Shown here: positions 53,740 to 64,000 of the stretch, piece after piece
Layout: each line of letters starts with the position of its first letter
How positions within the stretch are numbered: position 1 is the first letter of the stretch
Assembly: GCA_013054445.1 (NCBI GenBank)
Contig: JAAMPI010000022.1
Coordinates: forward strand, 1 to 64,000
Origin: Cudoniella acicularis
Taxonomy: Eukaryota > Ascomycota > Leotiomycetes > Helotiales > Helotiaceae
Length of the DNA stretch: 64,000 nt
Reading direction: 5' to 3'
Program-made: the position numbers and the translations under genes
The notes under the pieces: generated by a model
What the model saw: the letters and a program-made list of their open reading frames with translations, nothing else
What the model was told of the DNA's origin: nothing
The model's database searches: none

Positions 53740-56700
53740 TCATGAACCCGGACCTCCATGTCCCATACCAAAAATGTTTTGTGGCCAAACACCTATGCCA
53801 TTAACTTGCTCGCCGGCAAGATGATCCATCGCATCTCCCGAATTCGCCGTTATGCCTTGCGGTATTGGAACACCATTTCCATGTGCAACCCCTCTTGCTT
53901 GTTGGAGGTCCATCAACGCGTTAGCAGAGTAACAATCCTGAGGCTCCAAATTACCAGCCATAGCTGTCCATTGTTGCCAGGCCTGTGAGCCGGAAGTGGG
54001 GTTATGCGAGTCCCGTCTCCATGTGTCGGGCGACATTTGTGAACCTTGTGCAGCGAGAGCAGCGAGAAGTGGCGCATCGGCTGTACCAGTAGAAGTAGGA
54101 TAGTTGGAAAAAGGAGTTTGCTGTGGTGTATAGGCTATACTTGATGAGTTCGGGACTGTATCAGAATAAGACTGATATTGCGTTGCTTGCGGGTAGGGAG
54201 TTGGTTGATGATGAAGCTGGCCGTCTACTGGCGCGTATGCTCGTCCCGTTGGATCATTTCCATTGGCTGGGCCACTGTTGCTGTAGCCGTAAGAGGAGTT
54301 CGTTGAGAAAATGGGAGGTGAAGGTTCGGGGGGTGATTCTGATAGTTTTATAATCTTCTCGTGCTTCTGTATATTTTTCACTGGCAGGCTTCGCTTCAAG
54401 AGTCCAAGAGTTCCCTCGGTGACAACTTGGACAGCTTCACGTAATCGCGTTCCTGAGCCTGGGAAAGTTAATTGTGCTCATCTGTAGATACTTGAACGCA
54501 ACTCACCTAACAGACGACCAACGTCTCCCATGATGGCTAGCCACGATTTCATCTCTTCTTCCAATGCCTGAAAATCAGCTGGAGACGTTTCACCACGCTT
54601 CTCCCATTGCGCGAAAAGAGTCGTTGTTATTGCCATCACATATACCGCACTATTGTACCAAGTCGTATCAAGGCTTTTGAATTTCTGAAGCTCTTTCACA
54701 ACACGGAGCATTTGGCGAGAGGATTCAACACAAATCCTCATACTATCAGCATTGAATTGCGTATCATTTGTCATCGAAACCGAAGGGTGCCGGAGAAGTA
54801 TGCGAAATTCAAGAGTCCATGCTTCAGCATACAAAGCAAAAATCTGATGTTCCGAATGCTGGTCATTCTTCGCATGTTCTCTGGTTAATTCAGGAGGGAA
54901 ATTTTCCTTCCAAGAGCGCAATTTCGATTCAAGGGCATTGACTGTTGGAATATATTTCTCGGGTTGGCGACGAACAGAATAAATCGTGTTGTACATCTCC
55001 ATAAAAAGCGGGATCATTTTGATGGCTTGAATCCCTATCTTGTGAAGACATTTCGCAGGTCTCGTATTGTCTATCCCATTCTCGGAGAGCAAATCGTCAT
55101 CGATTTCTTCAGGCATTTCGACATCAAAGTCTTCGTATCTGAACGCCAAAGGCCGCCCAAGCTTACCACTGAGTGCAACATGTGTCAAAATTAATGACCA
55201 GAAAATACGCTTCCTCATCTCAACGTCCAGAGGATTCGGGGTAATGTCAGTTGCCCATCTCTTAAATGAGCGATGAAGGCCAAGTTCAATCGCTCGAGAC
55301 AAGGTAGCCTGAGTTAAGATCCAGCTGGCACCCGGCTTTGGAAAGTTTCGGAGGTGCAAGCAGATCAATGCTAACGCTTGCACATCTTGCACCGTGTGGC
55401 TGCAGGACAATTCATAAAACTTACTAAGGGCGTAATGATAATGCATGTTTGATTGACGGTTGTAAGTGGCCTGCTGGCCAGGATCTTCCCAATTCCGGAC
55501 GGCGACTTGAAAGGTCATTATTGCCATAACTGTATGAACCAGAACTATTTCGGACGCTTTAGGTTTATAGTGCGGCTCGTAAAAACGAGATAACTAGCGC
55601 CATTAGCGGGGTTAAATTTGGGTTAAATGACCCACTCACCATTGCCAAAAGCGTGGGTTTGTGGAGCAAAGGCACATAAGGATTGATCACACGAAAGTAC
55701 CAGTCCATATAGGTAAAAGCCTGATCCTTAGGAGGTAGGTCTGGCTTTTGCTCTGGGTTCCTATTGAGGGTGGTTTGCAAAAAGGCTTGGTAGGACTTGT
55801 TGTAAAGTTGCAAATGGCCGAGAGAAGGGTCCGGTTCGTCCATATCTATCGATTCGAAGTCTGCAATATCAATCTCCATTCCCAAAATAGACAGCACAGT
55901 TCCCTTGATCGAGCTCAGATTGGAATTCGCCGCCGAGACACCAAGATAGTTGTCACCAGTACATCCGGCACGGAAGGCTGGCAGTGTGCGGAACATATTT
56001 GTCTCCTGCTGCTGTCCTACTATAGAATTTGCAGTCTCGGGTGTGTACGACGAGGGGGTAGGGCTCCATGCCGGCGCCTGCGAGCTCGATTGGTTGTATT
56101 CGAAGCCTGGAGATGTCGCATCCTGATAGCCATTCGCAGGCTTAACATCGATTCCAGCCTGCAACAGTTTCTGCCGCAATTCGCGGACCTGCTGCTGTAG
56201 GTCGCGGTTCTGCTGCTCGATTCCCTCCACATACCCTCGCGATGTCGCGCGGCCAGTAATGCGGTCGGTGGTTCGACATTCGGTATTATTTTGCAAGCAA
56301 GGCGAGCATCCTCCAGGTAGGCCATCGCAGCGAATCTTGCGGACCTACACAGTGGTATATATATTAGCATTAGGCGTGAGACCCACGTGGTGAGACACGC
56401 CGGAGAGCTGGAGGAGAGCTCCCACCTTGCATCGATCGCACGCCTGGCCTGTTCGTGTTGACGACTGCAACTTTTTCTTCACGACACTGGAAAACTCCTC
56501 TGGACGCTCTGCGCGGGGTTGTTTCCCCGGCGCGCCGCTGGGTTCCCCAGCAGCAGTGCGCTTTCCAGGCATCGCAGTCGCATATGTCCCGAAGCCGTCG
56601 TGGCAGACGGAGGATTCCGTTTTGATGGGAGATGCCGCTGTGTGCGCGTGTGATGCTGGATATCCAAGCCCTCCTTCAAAGTGATGGTGCTCGAGTCGAG

Positions 56701-56845
56701 AGTCCCGTTGCACAATTGCAACAGTAGGGGCAGCGTGCGGCGCGTAGTAGGGAGAATATGCGAATTCTTGTTGTCGTCTGGCCTCGGCGGCTTGCTCTTC
56801 TTGAGCGAGGAGGAATTGCGACTCGGAGGGGTAAAAGGGCCTCAT
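53740..56845 (-). CDS. Zn2Cys6 transcription factor with fungal-specific regulatory domain
   Basis: Four exons (56426-56845, 55640-56344, 54507-55593, 53740-54458) with introns of 81, 46 and 48 nt join to 976 residues. The binuclear zinc cluster is complete and perfectly spaced: Cys 136, 139, 146, 153, 156, 163 (C-x2-C-x6-C-x6-C-x2-C-x6-C). Intron 1 falls between K140 and V141, inside the cluster, a common place in this class. A linker and a short coiled coil (VEGIEQQNRDLQQQVRELRQ, about 182-201) for dimerisation follow. The middle-homology domain shows MDWYFRVINPYVPLLHKPTL, YALSKFYEL, ALALICLHLRNFPKPGASW, AIELGLHRS and RKRIFWSLILTHVALSGKLGRPLAF. The C-terminal 230 residues are Pro/Ser/Gln-rich. 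It is nuclear and binds CGG-type sites by family rule. Target genes are unknown, and adjacency to the WSC oxidase and Cgi121 genes proves nothing. Confidence 0.95.
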
Positions 56846-59015
56846 GGTTGAGCACCTCCACCTGGGAGCTTTGGGGCTGGGGCCGAACACTGGGACTAAA
56901 CCGCGTAGGGCCTTGAACAACCCGCCAGCACTTGAATCAGACGGAAGCTACCACAAAAAACACTGGCGCAAGCTGCGAGTCCTTTTCGTAGAATATATTC
57001 TCAAGCTCATAGCAAGAGGGGGAGCTCTGGAGTCTAAAGTTCAGAGTCTAGACGTCACATTCAAAAGAGGCAGAGGCTGGCATATTGGCACATTCGCAAA
57101 TGGCACATTGGCACCTTTGCAGGGGCCGCACAGCCATCACATCGAAGCTCTCGAGCAGTAGGCTCTGGCAGTCTGGCACCCAAAAAGTTCAGCTCCCACC
57201 GCAATAATGGGACGGCGTCCATGTCAACGTCTAAGAGGTGCCCTAATTAGCCGTAGGGCCATCGCTCAACGGCTCAACGCCTACCACCTGGAGGACCTCC
57301 TGAAGCAAAGAGCAGACGCATTTGCGCCTAGTGGCCAGCCTTGTCCTGTCTCCCAGATCTCGGAACCCCAGGATGCCGCAGCGATCAGGGCGACAGAGCT
57401 TACAATTACGGCATCTCCCCTGTGGGAGACACACATTGAAGCGCTGCTCGACCAGAAACGTCCTTTCCCCGCTGCTGGCCGTGACGCAACTGAAGTTCCC
57501 AAACTAGACGCCGGCGCTATGCACTCAACCACACCTGCAAGCCCGTGACAAGGCCGCCGGATTAAACCCACCGGCGCCAGTCCAGTGTCTGCACTGTCCG
57601 CGCTGTCCGCACTGTCTGGTGCGGATCTGCAGCCCGTTGGGGTCCGAGGGTGGCCCTCACTGCCCCTCAACAGGCTCAGCTTCCTAGGTTGATGTCCCTG
57701 CTAGTGTCTGATAGGCCCTCCCTCCCTCTCGTCCTGTCTCAAATCGTACGAGCGCTGTGGCCAGACTGCGGTGTGCTGCGAGCAAAATAATAGTCTAATT
57801 GGATTTTGACATCCAAGGATGCCAGCGCGGAAATCTGAAGAGCATCCGCCATCTCGTTTCCTTCCCGCAGACCCGTTTTTGCGCTTTACCCATAAACGGG
57901 CCCAACCCATGACTCTCCCGACAGCCAGGAGCCAGGAGCCAGGGCTTGAGATGTCATTTAAGCTTCAAGCTCGGTTCGGTAATTTGCAGATCGTTGCGCT
58001 ATGGCGAGTGTGATCGTGATGTGATCACTCTGCACGGTCGTGGTGAGTACGAAGTGCTTGTTTGGCAATCGAATGCATGTAATAGAAGAGTCCCCCTGCC
58101 ATTCTCGCCGTCTTGCTTTTTACTGAAGCTTCCCCTGCTACTGCTATGTGTCGCAAAAGGAGTCTGACCCTGCCTATGGATGTCTATTTGTACTGTACGG
58201 AAAAATCGACAAGGAGGATCTCCGTTGGGCAACACGTTGACAGGGCAGGGCAATCACGGCGAAGTGCCAGAAATGCAGAGTTCACTCCAATCAAGATAAA
58301 TTCAACCAGGACCGGGTCGCGGATCGGCATTGCATGTTCCTGCCCCCCTGTGCTTTTCCTAAACACCGATGGCTTGCAGAAATAATTCGCTACGGTAAGC
58401 CAAAAGGGATGTATGCCGGAATTTCCTTAACATAGCATCTCACAATTCTCACTAGGACTTCAAACCATGTGAATTCTTATCTGAATATTAATTTAGAAGA
58501 ATAGAATCCTGGCAGTTGATCGGTGAACCTCCATTCACGCCCGATAGCGCACTGTGGGATGACAATTATCAATATAACCCCCACTGGCTGACTGGGTACT
58601 TCGTCAACTGGCTGATACTACAAGTACCTTGGTACCATTTTCCTTTTCAAACTGGGGTGGATGACAGGTGGACGAAAGGAGATCTACCCTACAAGGGATC
58701 AAGGGAGCCTCAACAGCGTATTTAGGATTTTTAAAACTTTGGTGTGCCTCTGTGCGTCCAAAAGACGTTGGCTGGTCGAGGCTTTTGGGATGTGACGTGC
58801 GCTTGGCCAACCGTAGCCCATTGCGAGGGCTGAGACTCTTTTCCCAAGACATCCTGAGGCTCAGGGGACAAAACCAGTATCGTGAGTCGCCGACCGCTGC
58901 TTAATAAAAGCTACCACCCACAGATACGCAAGACGCAAGGCAAGGGAACCGTCGCCAGCCTGTGAACCTAACGGCCTACTCGCGTGCCGGATCCGATAAT
59001 TCCCTCCCGGCCACC
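56846..59015. other. Intergenic between divergent genes (2.2 kb), no gene recognised
   Basis: This is the promoter side of the zinc-cluster gene (left) and of the Cgi121 gene (right). The 57.2-57.7 kb DNA is GC-richer, giving a 113-codon plus frame and a 129-codon minus frame over the same bases. Neither has a domain. The short tandem repeat at 57585-57620 lies within. Confidence 0.5.
57585..57620. repeat. 9-bp tandem repeat, four imperfect units
   Basis: Units GTGTCTGCA, CTGTCCGCG, CTGTCCGCA and CTGTCTGGT follow one another directly. Because 9 bp is in frame, it produces the DSADSADSAD tract in the minus-strand shadow frame there. Confidence 0.75.
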
Positions 59016-60195
59016 ATGGCTGCAAAGGCGCTCCTAGAAACAGTTCACCTCGAGCACGTGCCAGCCAGCCACGCCATCCACATCACACTCTACCGCAATA
59101 TCACGAATGCGTCTTTCCTGCAGCAGCAACTGCTTGCAGGGAACACGAGTTTCGAGTATGCTCTTATCGATGCGAGCGTGGTTTGTCTTTCCCCTTCGAC
59201 CTCATCTAAACTTTTCGGTCCATGTGATGCTCCAAATATCACTGACACCCCTTTTGCTCAAAAGATTGTATCAAGGCTACATGTTCTAGCAGCTGCCTTC
59301 CGCGCTATCAATGATTCAATCTCAGGCCGCCTGCGCAGTCGAAATGTGCACTCTGAGATTGTCTTTTCACTGAGTCCGAACAACAATGTTTGTCCCACTA
59401 TCCCTTATATCTCGGTGTCATCCTTCCCTCCTTCGTTTCCTTTACGGTATGCTATCTATGAAGTTGCAGATTCATATACCTAGGTTCTACTTTATGTCTT
59501 CAACTAGTTCGGCATGATTAGTATTCACGTCCTTGTCTCAATACCCTGGTTTCCGTTCGACAACTTCAATCTACCAGGTGTAGCCGCACGACACATGTTC
59601 TATCACCTCTCATCCAGTCAATGCTCGATTTGAATACAGCATGAATTCTATTCTTCACTACCTGCTTGAAGTCCCGTTTCTCTGCATCTCGCACTCAGCC
59701 AGCCACGTTCCTACATGTCTTCGAATTGCCTCTCCTTTCCCAAATCCGCATTCTCGCAGTCCTTCTTCCTCCCATCAGTCATTACGACCTTACTCTTCCA
59801 AGTCCTCATACTGATTTCTAACCCCCCAGATCGCCGAATCCTTCCGTCGCTTCGGCATCACCCCTGATACAACCAGCCTGCTCATCATCAAAGTCAGCAC
59901 CCCAACATCACCCACCACCGCCTCAGAAGTACAAGCCCACCTCGATGCCGAAATCCAGGGAGAACCCATCCCCTTCACTGATTCCGAGCTCGCTCAGATC
60001 TCGGACATTCCACGGATTAAGAAGATATACAAGCTCAACAACAGCGGAAATGGAAATGGAGGGGGGAAGAAGAAAGAGAAGGTGGTCAATGGCGACGGAG
60101 TGAATGGTGTCGGTAAGCTAACGGCAGAAGAGGAAAAGAAGGAGTTGGAGGTACAGGTTCTAGGTGCCATGGCATTGAGAGGTGCAACGAACTAG
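59016..60195 (+). CDS. EKC/KEOPS complex subunit Cgi121
   Basis: Three exons (59016-59180, 59265-59387, 59830-60195) give 217 residues from an ATG in an excellent context (CCACCATGG). Family text appears across both joins: [25 protein letters not shown] and [25 protein letters not shown], then [12 protein letters not shown]. Cgi121 binds Bud32 within the KEOPS complex and helps deliver the tRNA used for t6A37 modification. The complex is also linked to telomeres in yeast. Intron 1 is 84 nt, divisible by three and without a stop, so an automated caller could read through it. Removing it restores the conserved strand-helix. Intron 2 is unusually long (442 nt) and pyrimidine-rich. Both donors are GTTTGT. 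The Gly/Lys/Asn-rich insertion near residue 155-185 is unlike yeast Cgi121 and makes the protein longer than the 181 residues there. Confidence 0.9.
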
Positions 60196-61819
60196 GATTG
60201 ATTGAACGAATAAAAAATGAACCAAAAGAATATCGCAACAGAAGTCAAAAGCGCCAAGCTTTCAAATCACTTACCTTACTCATATCTGCAGTGTCTCAAG
60301 AAGGAAAATCAAATTGGCCACCCAGCAAGCCCTCTCCGACAGTACAGAAATCAAGACTGAAGAGCCGGCAGCAAAACTCTCTACCGCTATCGCTCATCTA
60401 CTGCGAACCACTATCTATCTTCTTGCAAAGCCAACAAGCCAAACTACAGTTCTACTCAGGGCAGGATTCTTTATTACTTGCGTCTCTCTTTTTCTCGCCC
60501 AGTTTCGCACGAGCGGTAAACGCTACAGTCGCCACGTCAGGGCTTGTCTGGGAGAAATATCAACATCACGGCAACCGTTTCAGCACAAAATAAGCTATAT
60601 TAATTATGATCATCAGGATACGAAGCAAGGTTGACGAGTAGGTCCTTGGAATCGAACATGGACAAGTATTTCCACCTCGATCAGCGCGGCAACCGGTGTT
60701 TTCCTGTTTTGAAGCATTGAGGCGGGTTCATAAAGCGGACGGCGGACCCCAATGATCAGAGAAACAGTGTACACGTCTCGATTTCATTGCCCTATCTATT
60801 GTATGCGTGCATGACATTGTCTGCTGAATCTCTTTCTTAGGAAGTACCGGCCTTGCCTGCTCTCTCGAAGTCCGACTTACCTCGCAAAACTCGAAAGGCA
60901 CCACACAGGAATCGATTTGATAAGGAAAACCTCCTATTACGAACACATTACTCCTTTTTAACACTAACCTGACGTGCAAAGCAGTTGATTCATTGCCAGA
61001 GTTGGCTTTCCACGCCTTGAATAAAACTTGAACCAAACTTTCGGATTTGGGTAAGCTTCGCCGAGCATAAGGTAGGTAGAAACACTTCAAAATATCAAAA
61101 CAATCACAAATTTTAACGTTGTTGTATTCAGTTTGTGGACGCTATAGCTTCAGATATCTATTCTAGAGAGATTTCTGCGATGATAATATTCTCGAAAAAG
61201 AGAGCTTGCGGGACGGGAACGTTGGACGGTGGACAGATTACAGCTCGAAAAATAAACAACTGTGTTAATGTTAGATATTACCAAGAATATATCGGTACGG
61301 TTTTAAATATCTTCCAGTCCATTCAGGTTACTTAGACTCTTATTTAAGTTTGTGGTTATTTGATAAATTCCAAGTGTTTTGTGCGACTCCGTAAGGACTA
61401 TCACTAAGCGTTGGAAGAAACAGTGAGGAATATTTGAAGAGGCGTTTATACTTAGGTATTTCACGGGAGGAGACTTAGCAGATTATGTTTGAAGGTCTTT
61501 TTATTTCGTGATGTACTATCAAGCAAAGTAGCAAACTACTGCAATTTTCTTGCTTCTTCGAAGATAGGGAGACCCGCTCGACAGATCGAGATAATCTTAC
61601 ATAATTTATGGAAGCTGGAAAGAAAACATGAAATGCTCGTCATTTGTCATGAGTAGTAAATTCGGTACAGGTGTATTTTCGTAGCTTTGAGGGAGAACCA
61701 TGGTGATATTGCTGAACAAGTGGTCATTTTGGCCGGGGATGCGTAAATGAGGCGCGCTTGATGATCCGAGACGGAAGAATCGAAAATAGTAAACTACGCA
61801 GTGACGAAGTGAGGAGAGC
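60196..61819. other. Intergenic, no gene recognised
   Basis: This is the 3' region of the Cgi121 gene and then AT-rich DNA. Two overlapping plus frames at 60198-60634 and a minus frame at 60728-61090 have no recognisable content. Confidence 0.45.
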
Positions 61820-62438
61820 TCACCAATCCTCCTCAGATTCATCCCATGGAAGCTCTTCGTCGATAATTGAAGTACACCAAAAAATATATCTCATCTCGTC
61901 GGAACCGGCGGTGATCGACTTAGATAGAGTAGATTTGTTTGACATTAAATCCGTCAGAGCTTTAATGCTGGTAGTAGTGGATGTGGTCTTTTCTTTTTCA
62001 TAGTCGAGAGCATTCCGGTAGTACTGTGGAAGAGCTACTTTATAAGGCTGCAACTGATTTATGAGCTCTTCAAAAGCTATATCCATCTCAGTTTTCTTGT
62101 TTTTTTCTCCCTTCTCGAAGTGCCTTTTTGCAGCTCGCAGTAGCAGTTCTCGCTGAGCTTGTATGATCTTTTCGTAGATCTTCTCTCGCGCGGCCCTTAC
62201 AATGCCATCCAGCTTTGTCGGCGGAGTCCAAAAATTTGAAAAAGAAGTGGGAATGCAACTTCAAAACGACTGGATGAACATGGAATTCTGTGTCGAAGAC
62301 CTTCAGTCGAGTGTCTACCGCAAGTCCACGCGCAGTGAAAACAATTGGGCTGGGGATGTTGTCTATCGTGATAACGTTTGTATTGATGAGGTGCGCGCGG
62401 CCATTGCTGTGGTGTTTTGGCGCAGACGAGATTATCAA
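61820..62438 (-). pseudogene. BTB/POZ-family gene with an internal deletion
   Basis: The upstream part encodes the start of a BTB domain: VDTRLKVFDTEFHVHPVVLK, then LHSHFFFKFLDSADKAG. At GACAAAGCTGGATGGC (near 62210) this frame abruptly becomes nonsense. Another frame carries on from DGIVRAAREKIYEKIIQAQR to MDIAFEELINQLQPYKVALP, ending DEELPWDESEEDW. The ending matches that of the gene at 63365-63974 (VEEFPWDESETDW), so the two are paralogues. The middle of the protein, including most of the BTB fold and the MTRLADYL... helical region of the neighbour, is missing, and the two remaining ends are out of frame. BTB proteins often act as adaptors for Cullin-3 ligases, but this copy can hardly fold. 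No ATG is obvious for the first part. The frame is open upstream of 62438. Confidence 0.7.
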
Positions 62439-63364
62439 GCCAGTTGAGGCCCGATGGATGTGGAAGAAATCTCTGTAGAAGACGAAGGCGGAGAATTTGA
62501 CAAGTTGGAGAGAGACGCGACCGGAAGAAAACCGAGGTCAGCCTTGTGAGGCGGCGGACGTGCTCTGCAGTTCAAGACCGCGGAAGTGAATTTGAAGGCC
62601 ATGAATCATAATACGAGCACCTTCACTGCAAGGAGACGGCAAGAAGAAAGTGCTGTTCAAAGTCTAAGTGTTACAAGATCGCACATGCGATTCTTTGTTC
62701 CTGTTCATTCAAGGAGCAAGCGCTAAGTGAAACCCTAACTTCAAAAACAACCACAAGTTGAAATATATACACTAGTACAGTTTCCCGTTTATCACTCGAG
62801 CACCTGCCCCCAAGCTGCTTGACAAGTCCAACGGTGCCACATCTCAGAGGCCTTCCCGCAGAAACATCCATAGCACGTAAATACTTTCATGTTCTTTTTA
62901 CGAGCCACGACATTGAGATGGATCAAATATCTTTAGATATGCATTTGTATTCGTTTGCTTAGAAAACCAACCAGTATTTTGCTATCATTCACGCCACTTG
63001 AGATGCAAATTTCCCCCATAGTTGTCCTCCTACGATGCCCATAAAATATTTCGCTTTTTCCTTCGTGTGAAACTAAAATGTGTGTACTTGCTGATGCCTA
63101 GTGTATGATCCAATGGCCTGTGCCTCAAACTTTCCGTGAATGCTGTGATATGCGGGAAGAAATGTTACCCCGAAGGCGGGCATTCTAACTTTGGTAGAAA
63201 GCTGCCGTGAAATGAGGACAATTGATGCTAAATGATTTGATTTGCGACTGGTGAAGTTGCTTCTCGAATCGCCGTTAAATTGCGAGGATTACCGTCGAAG
63301 CTTAGAAAGTGCTGGAATTTTCGTCAGCATTCAGGTATAGAGTGTAGGGACATTTGATCTACTT
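62439..63364. other. Intergenic between BTB paralogues, no gene recognised
   Basis: This is the upstream side of the deleted BTB copy and the 3' region of the edge copy. No frame of interest was seen. Confidence 0.45.
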
Positions 63365-63974
63365 TTACCAATCAGTCTCCGATTCGTCCCATGGGAATTC
63401 CTCTACATCAATACAGAGAAAGTGATCCCTGAATTTGCCCTCTCCAGTGCCTTTCTTGGACTTTTCTAAAACAAGGTTAGATTTGAGAACAGGATCAAGG
63501 ATTTCTTTGAGGGCGTCCCCAAGGGCGGCTTTCTGACAGGGCATGTGATAAATGCTGTTGTAGTAGAGGGGCAGCAAAACCTTGCCTTCTTCTTCTGAAG
63601 AGTTACGGCATTCTTGAGCCAGACTCATAATTGACTTTCCAACGTCGCCAAATTTTTTCGGGTCTGAATAAATGTTGACGAGGCCGTGATGGACGCGCGC
63701 AATTTCGCTTTCCATGTTGAGCTTTGCCTTGCAAGCTATATGTTTCAATTTAGTAGTTCGGAGCTGAGTGAATTTGGGGTTGGACCAAGGACCGAGTACA
63801 TGAATAAAGGCCTCCTTGAAAAGAACTTTGTGCCGAAGTTTGTAACTGGCCTCTAATAGAGCACAAGCATTCCTGCTGATAGTCGGGATAAATCCAGGGC
63901 TGGTGAACAGAGCCTGGTAAACGGAGCTGGACACAATTGGGAGACAGCAGAGGTAGTCGGCGAGCCTCGTCATT
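63365..63974 (-). CDS. BTB/POZ-family protein, C-terminal exon only (gene continues beyond the window)
   Basis: This exon encodes 203 residues from just above MTRLADYLCCLPIVSSSVY to the stop, ending FPWDESETDW. The ATG at 63973 is internal. Immediately upstream on the minus strand lies GAACTAATCAG, a branch site plus acceptor, and in related proteins M-x-x-LADYY/L-C-x-LP follows the BTB domain in mid-protein. The N-terminal BTB exon should therefore lie past base 64000. Recognisable pieces are LLEASYKLRHKVLFKEAFIHV followed by LGPW, the region after the BTB fold in this expanded Leotiomycete-type family. Function is unknown; substrate adaptor for ubiquitination is possible. It looks intact over the visible part, in contrast with the deleted paralogue at 61820-62438. 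Confidence 0.75.
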
Positions 63975-64000
63975 CTGATTAGTTCATTGCAATCAACGAT

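Noticed and set aside
57207..57670. Plus frame of 113 codons and minus frame of 129 codons
   Set aside because: They cover the same bases on opposite strands, the DSADSADSAD tract is a product of a 9-bp repeat, and no domain is present.
60198..60634. Two overlapping plus frames just after the Cgi121 stop
   Set aside because: Different frames over the same DNA, no domain; probably 3' UTR.
1..64000. Secondary-metabolite cluster or CRISPR-like array
   Set aside because: No synthase or tailoring enzymes sit beside the transporter or regulator, and no regularly spaced repeats exist.

Overview
This is nuclear DNA of a filamentous ascomycete (Pezizomycotina). The evidence is short spliceosomal introns (45-85 nt, GTRNGN...CTRAC...YAG), a Zn2Cys6 transcription factor, a DHA2 drug transporter, WSC/copper-radical-oxidase and 2EXR proteins, and multi-exon genes on both strands with 1-4 kb spacers. 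Several proteins resemble ones I associate with Leotiomycetes, but that placement is inference.

Layout: a 2EXR gene cut by the left edge (1-799, -); a PTGR-type NADP oxidoreductase (1099-2169, -); an alpha/beta hydrolase (4238-5221, -); an AT-rich, gene-poor stretch (5.2-11.5 kb) holding two inverted copies of a ~430-bp dispersed repeat around one unknown gene (8256-9206, +); a DHA2 transporter (11513-13585, +) tail to tail with a phosphoketolase (14553-16988, -); a tandem-cysteine-module GPI-type surface protein (19853-20893, +); a block of conserved housekeeping genes on the minus strand, namely a UVRAG/Vps38-like protein, Rae1/Gle2 and adenine phosphoribosyltransferase (22.5-27.5 kb); a decayed unnamed-family gene (31.3-34.7 kb, +); a very large Gln-rich protein with a zinc-binding C-terminus, split by a homopolymer frameshift (35873-39620, -); a 7-exon glycosyltransferase with a C-terminal series of UIM-like motifs (41383-45767, -); a 10-exon four-WSC glyoxal-oxidase-like enzyme (48497-52351, +); a Zn2Cys6 regulator (53740-56845, -); the KEOPS subunit Cgi121 (59016-60195, +); and a BTB pair at the right edge, one internally deleted and one running off the window.

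No biosynthetic cluster, CRISPR, rRNA or convincing tRNA was seen. The genes are mostly independent. A loose common theme is the cell surface and environment (GPI protein, WSC oxidase, glycosyltransferase, transporter), mixed with conserved cell biology (nuclear export, autophagy/endosome PI3K, purine salvage, tRNA t6A). Exon-intron structures were worked out by hand from splice signals, frame continuity and family sense. Summed exon lengths are whole codons in every completed multi-exon model. The strongest second-look items are the stop-codon pattern of the 31-34 kb pseudogene, two homopolymer frameshifts, the BTB deletion paralogue, the seven UIM-like motifs on the glycosyltransferase and the identical cysteine spacing in the surface protein.
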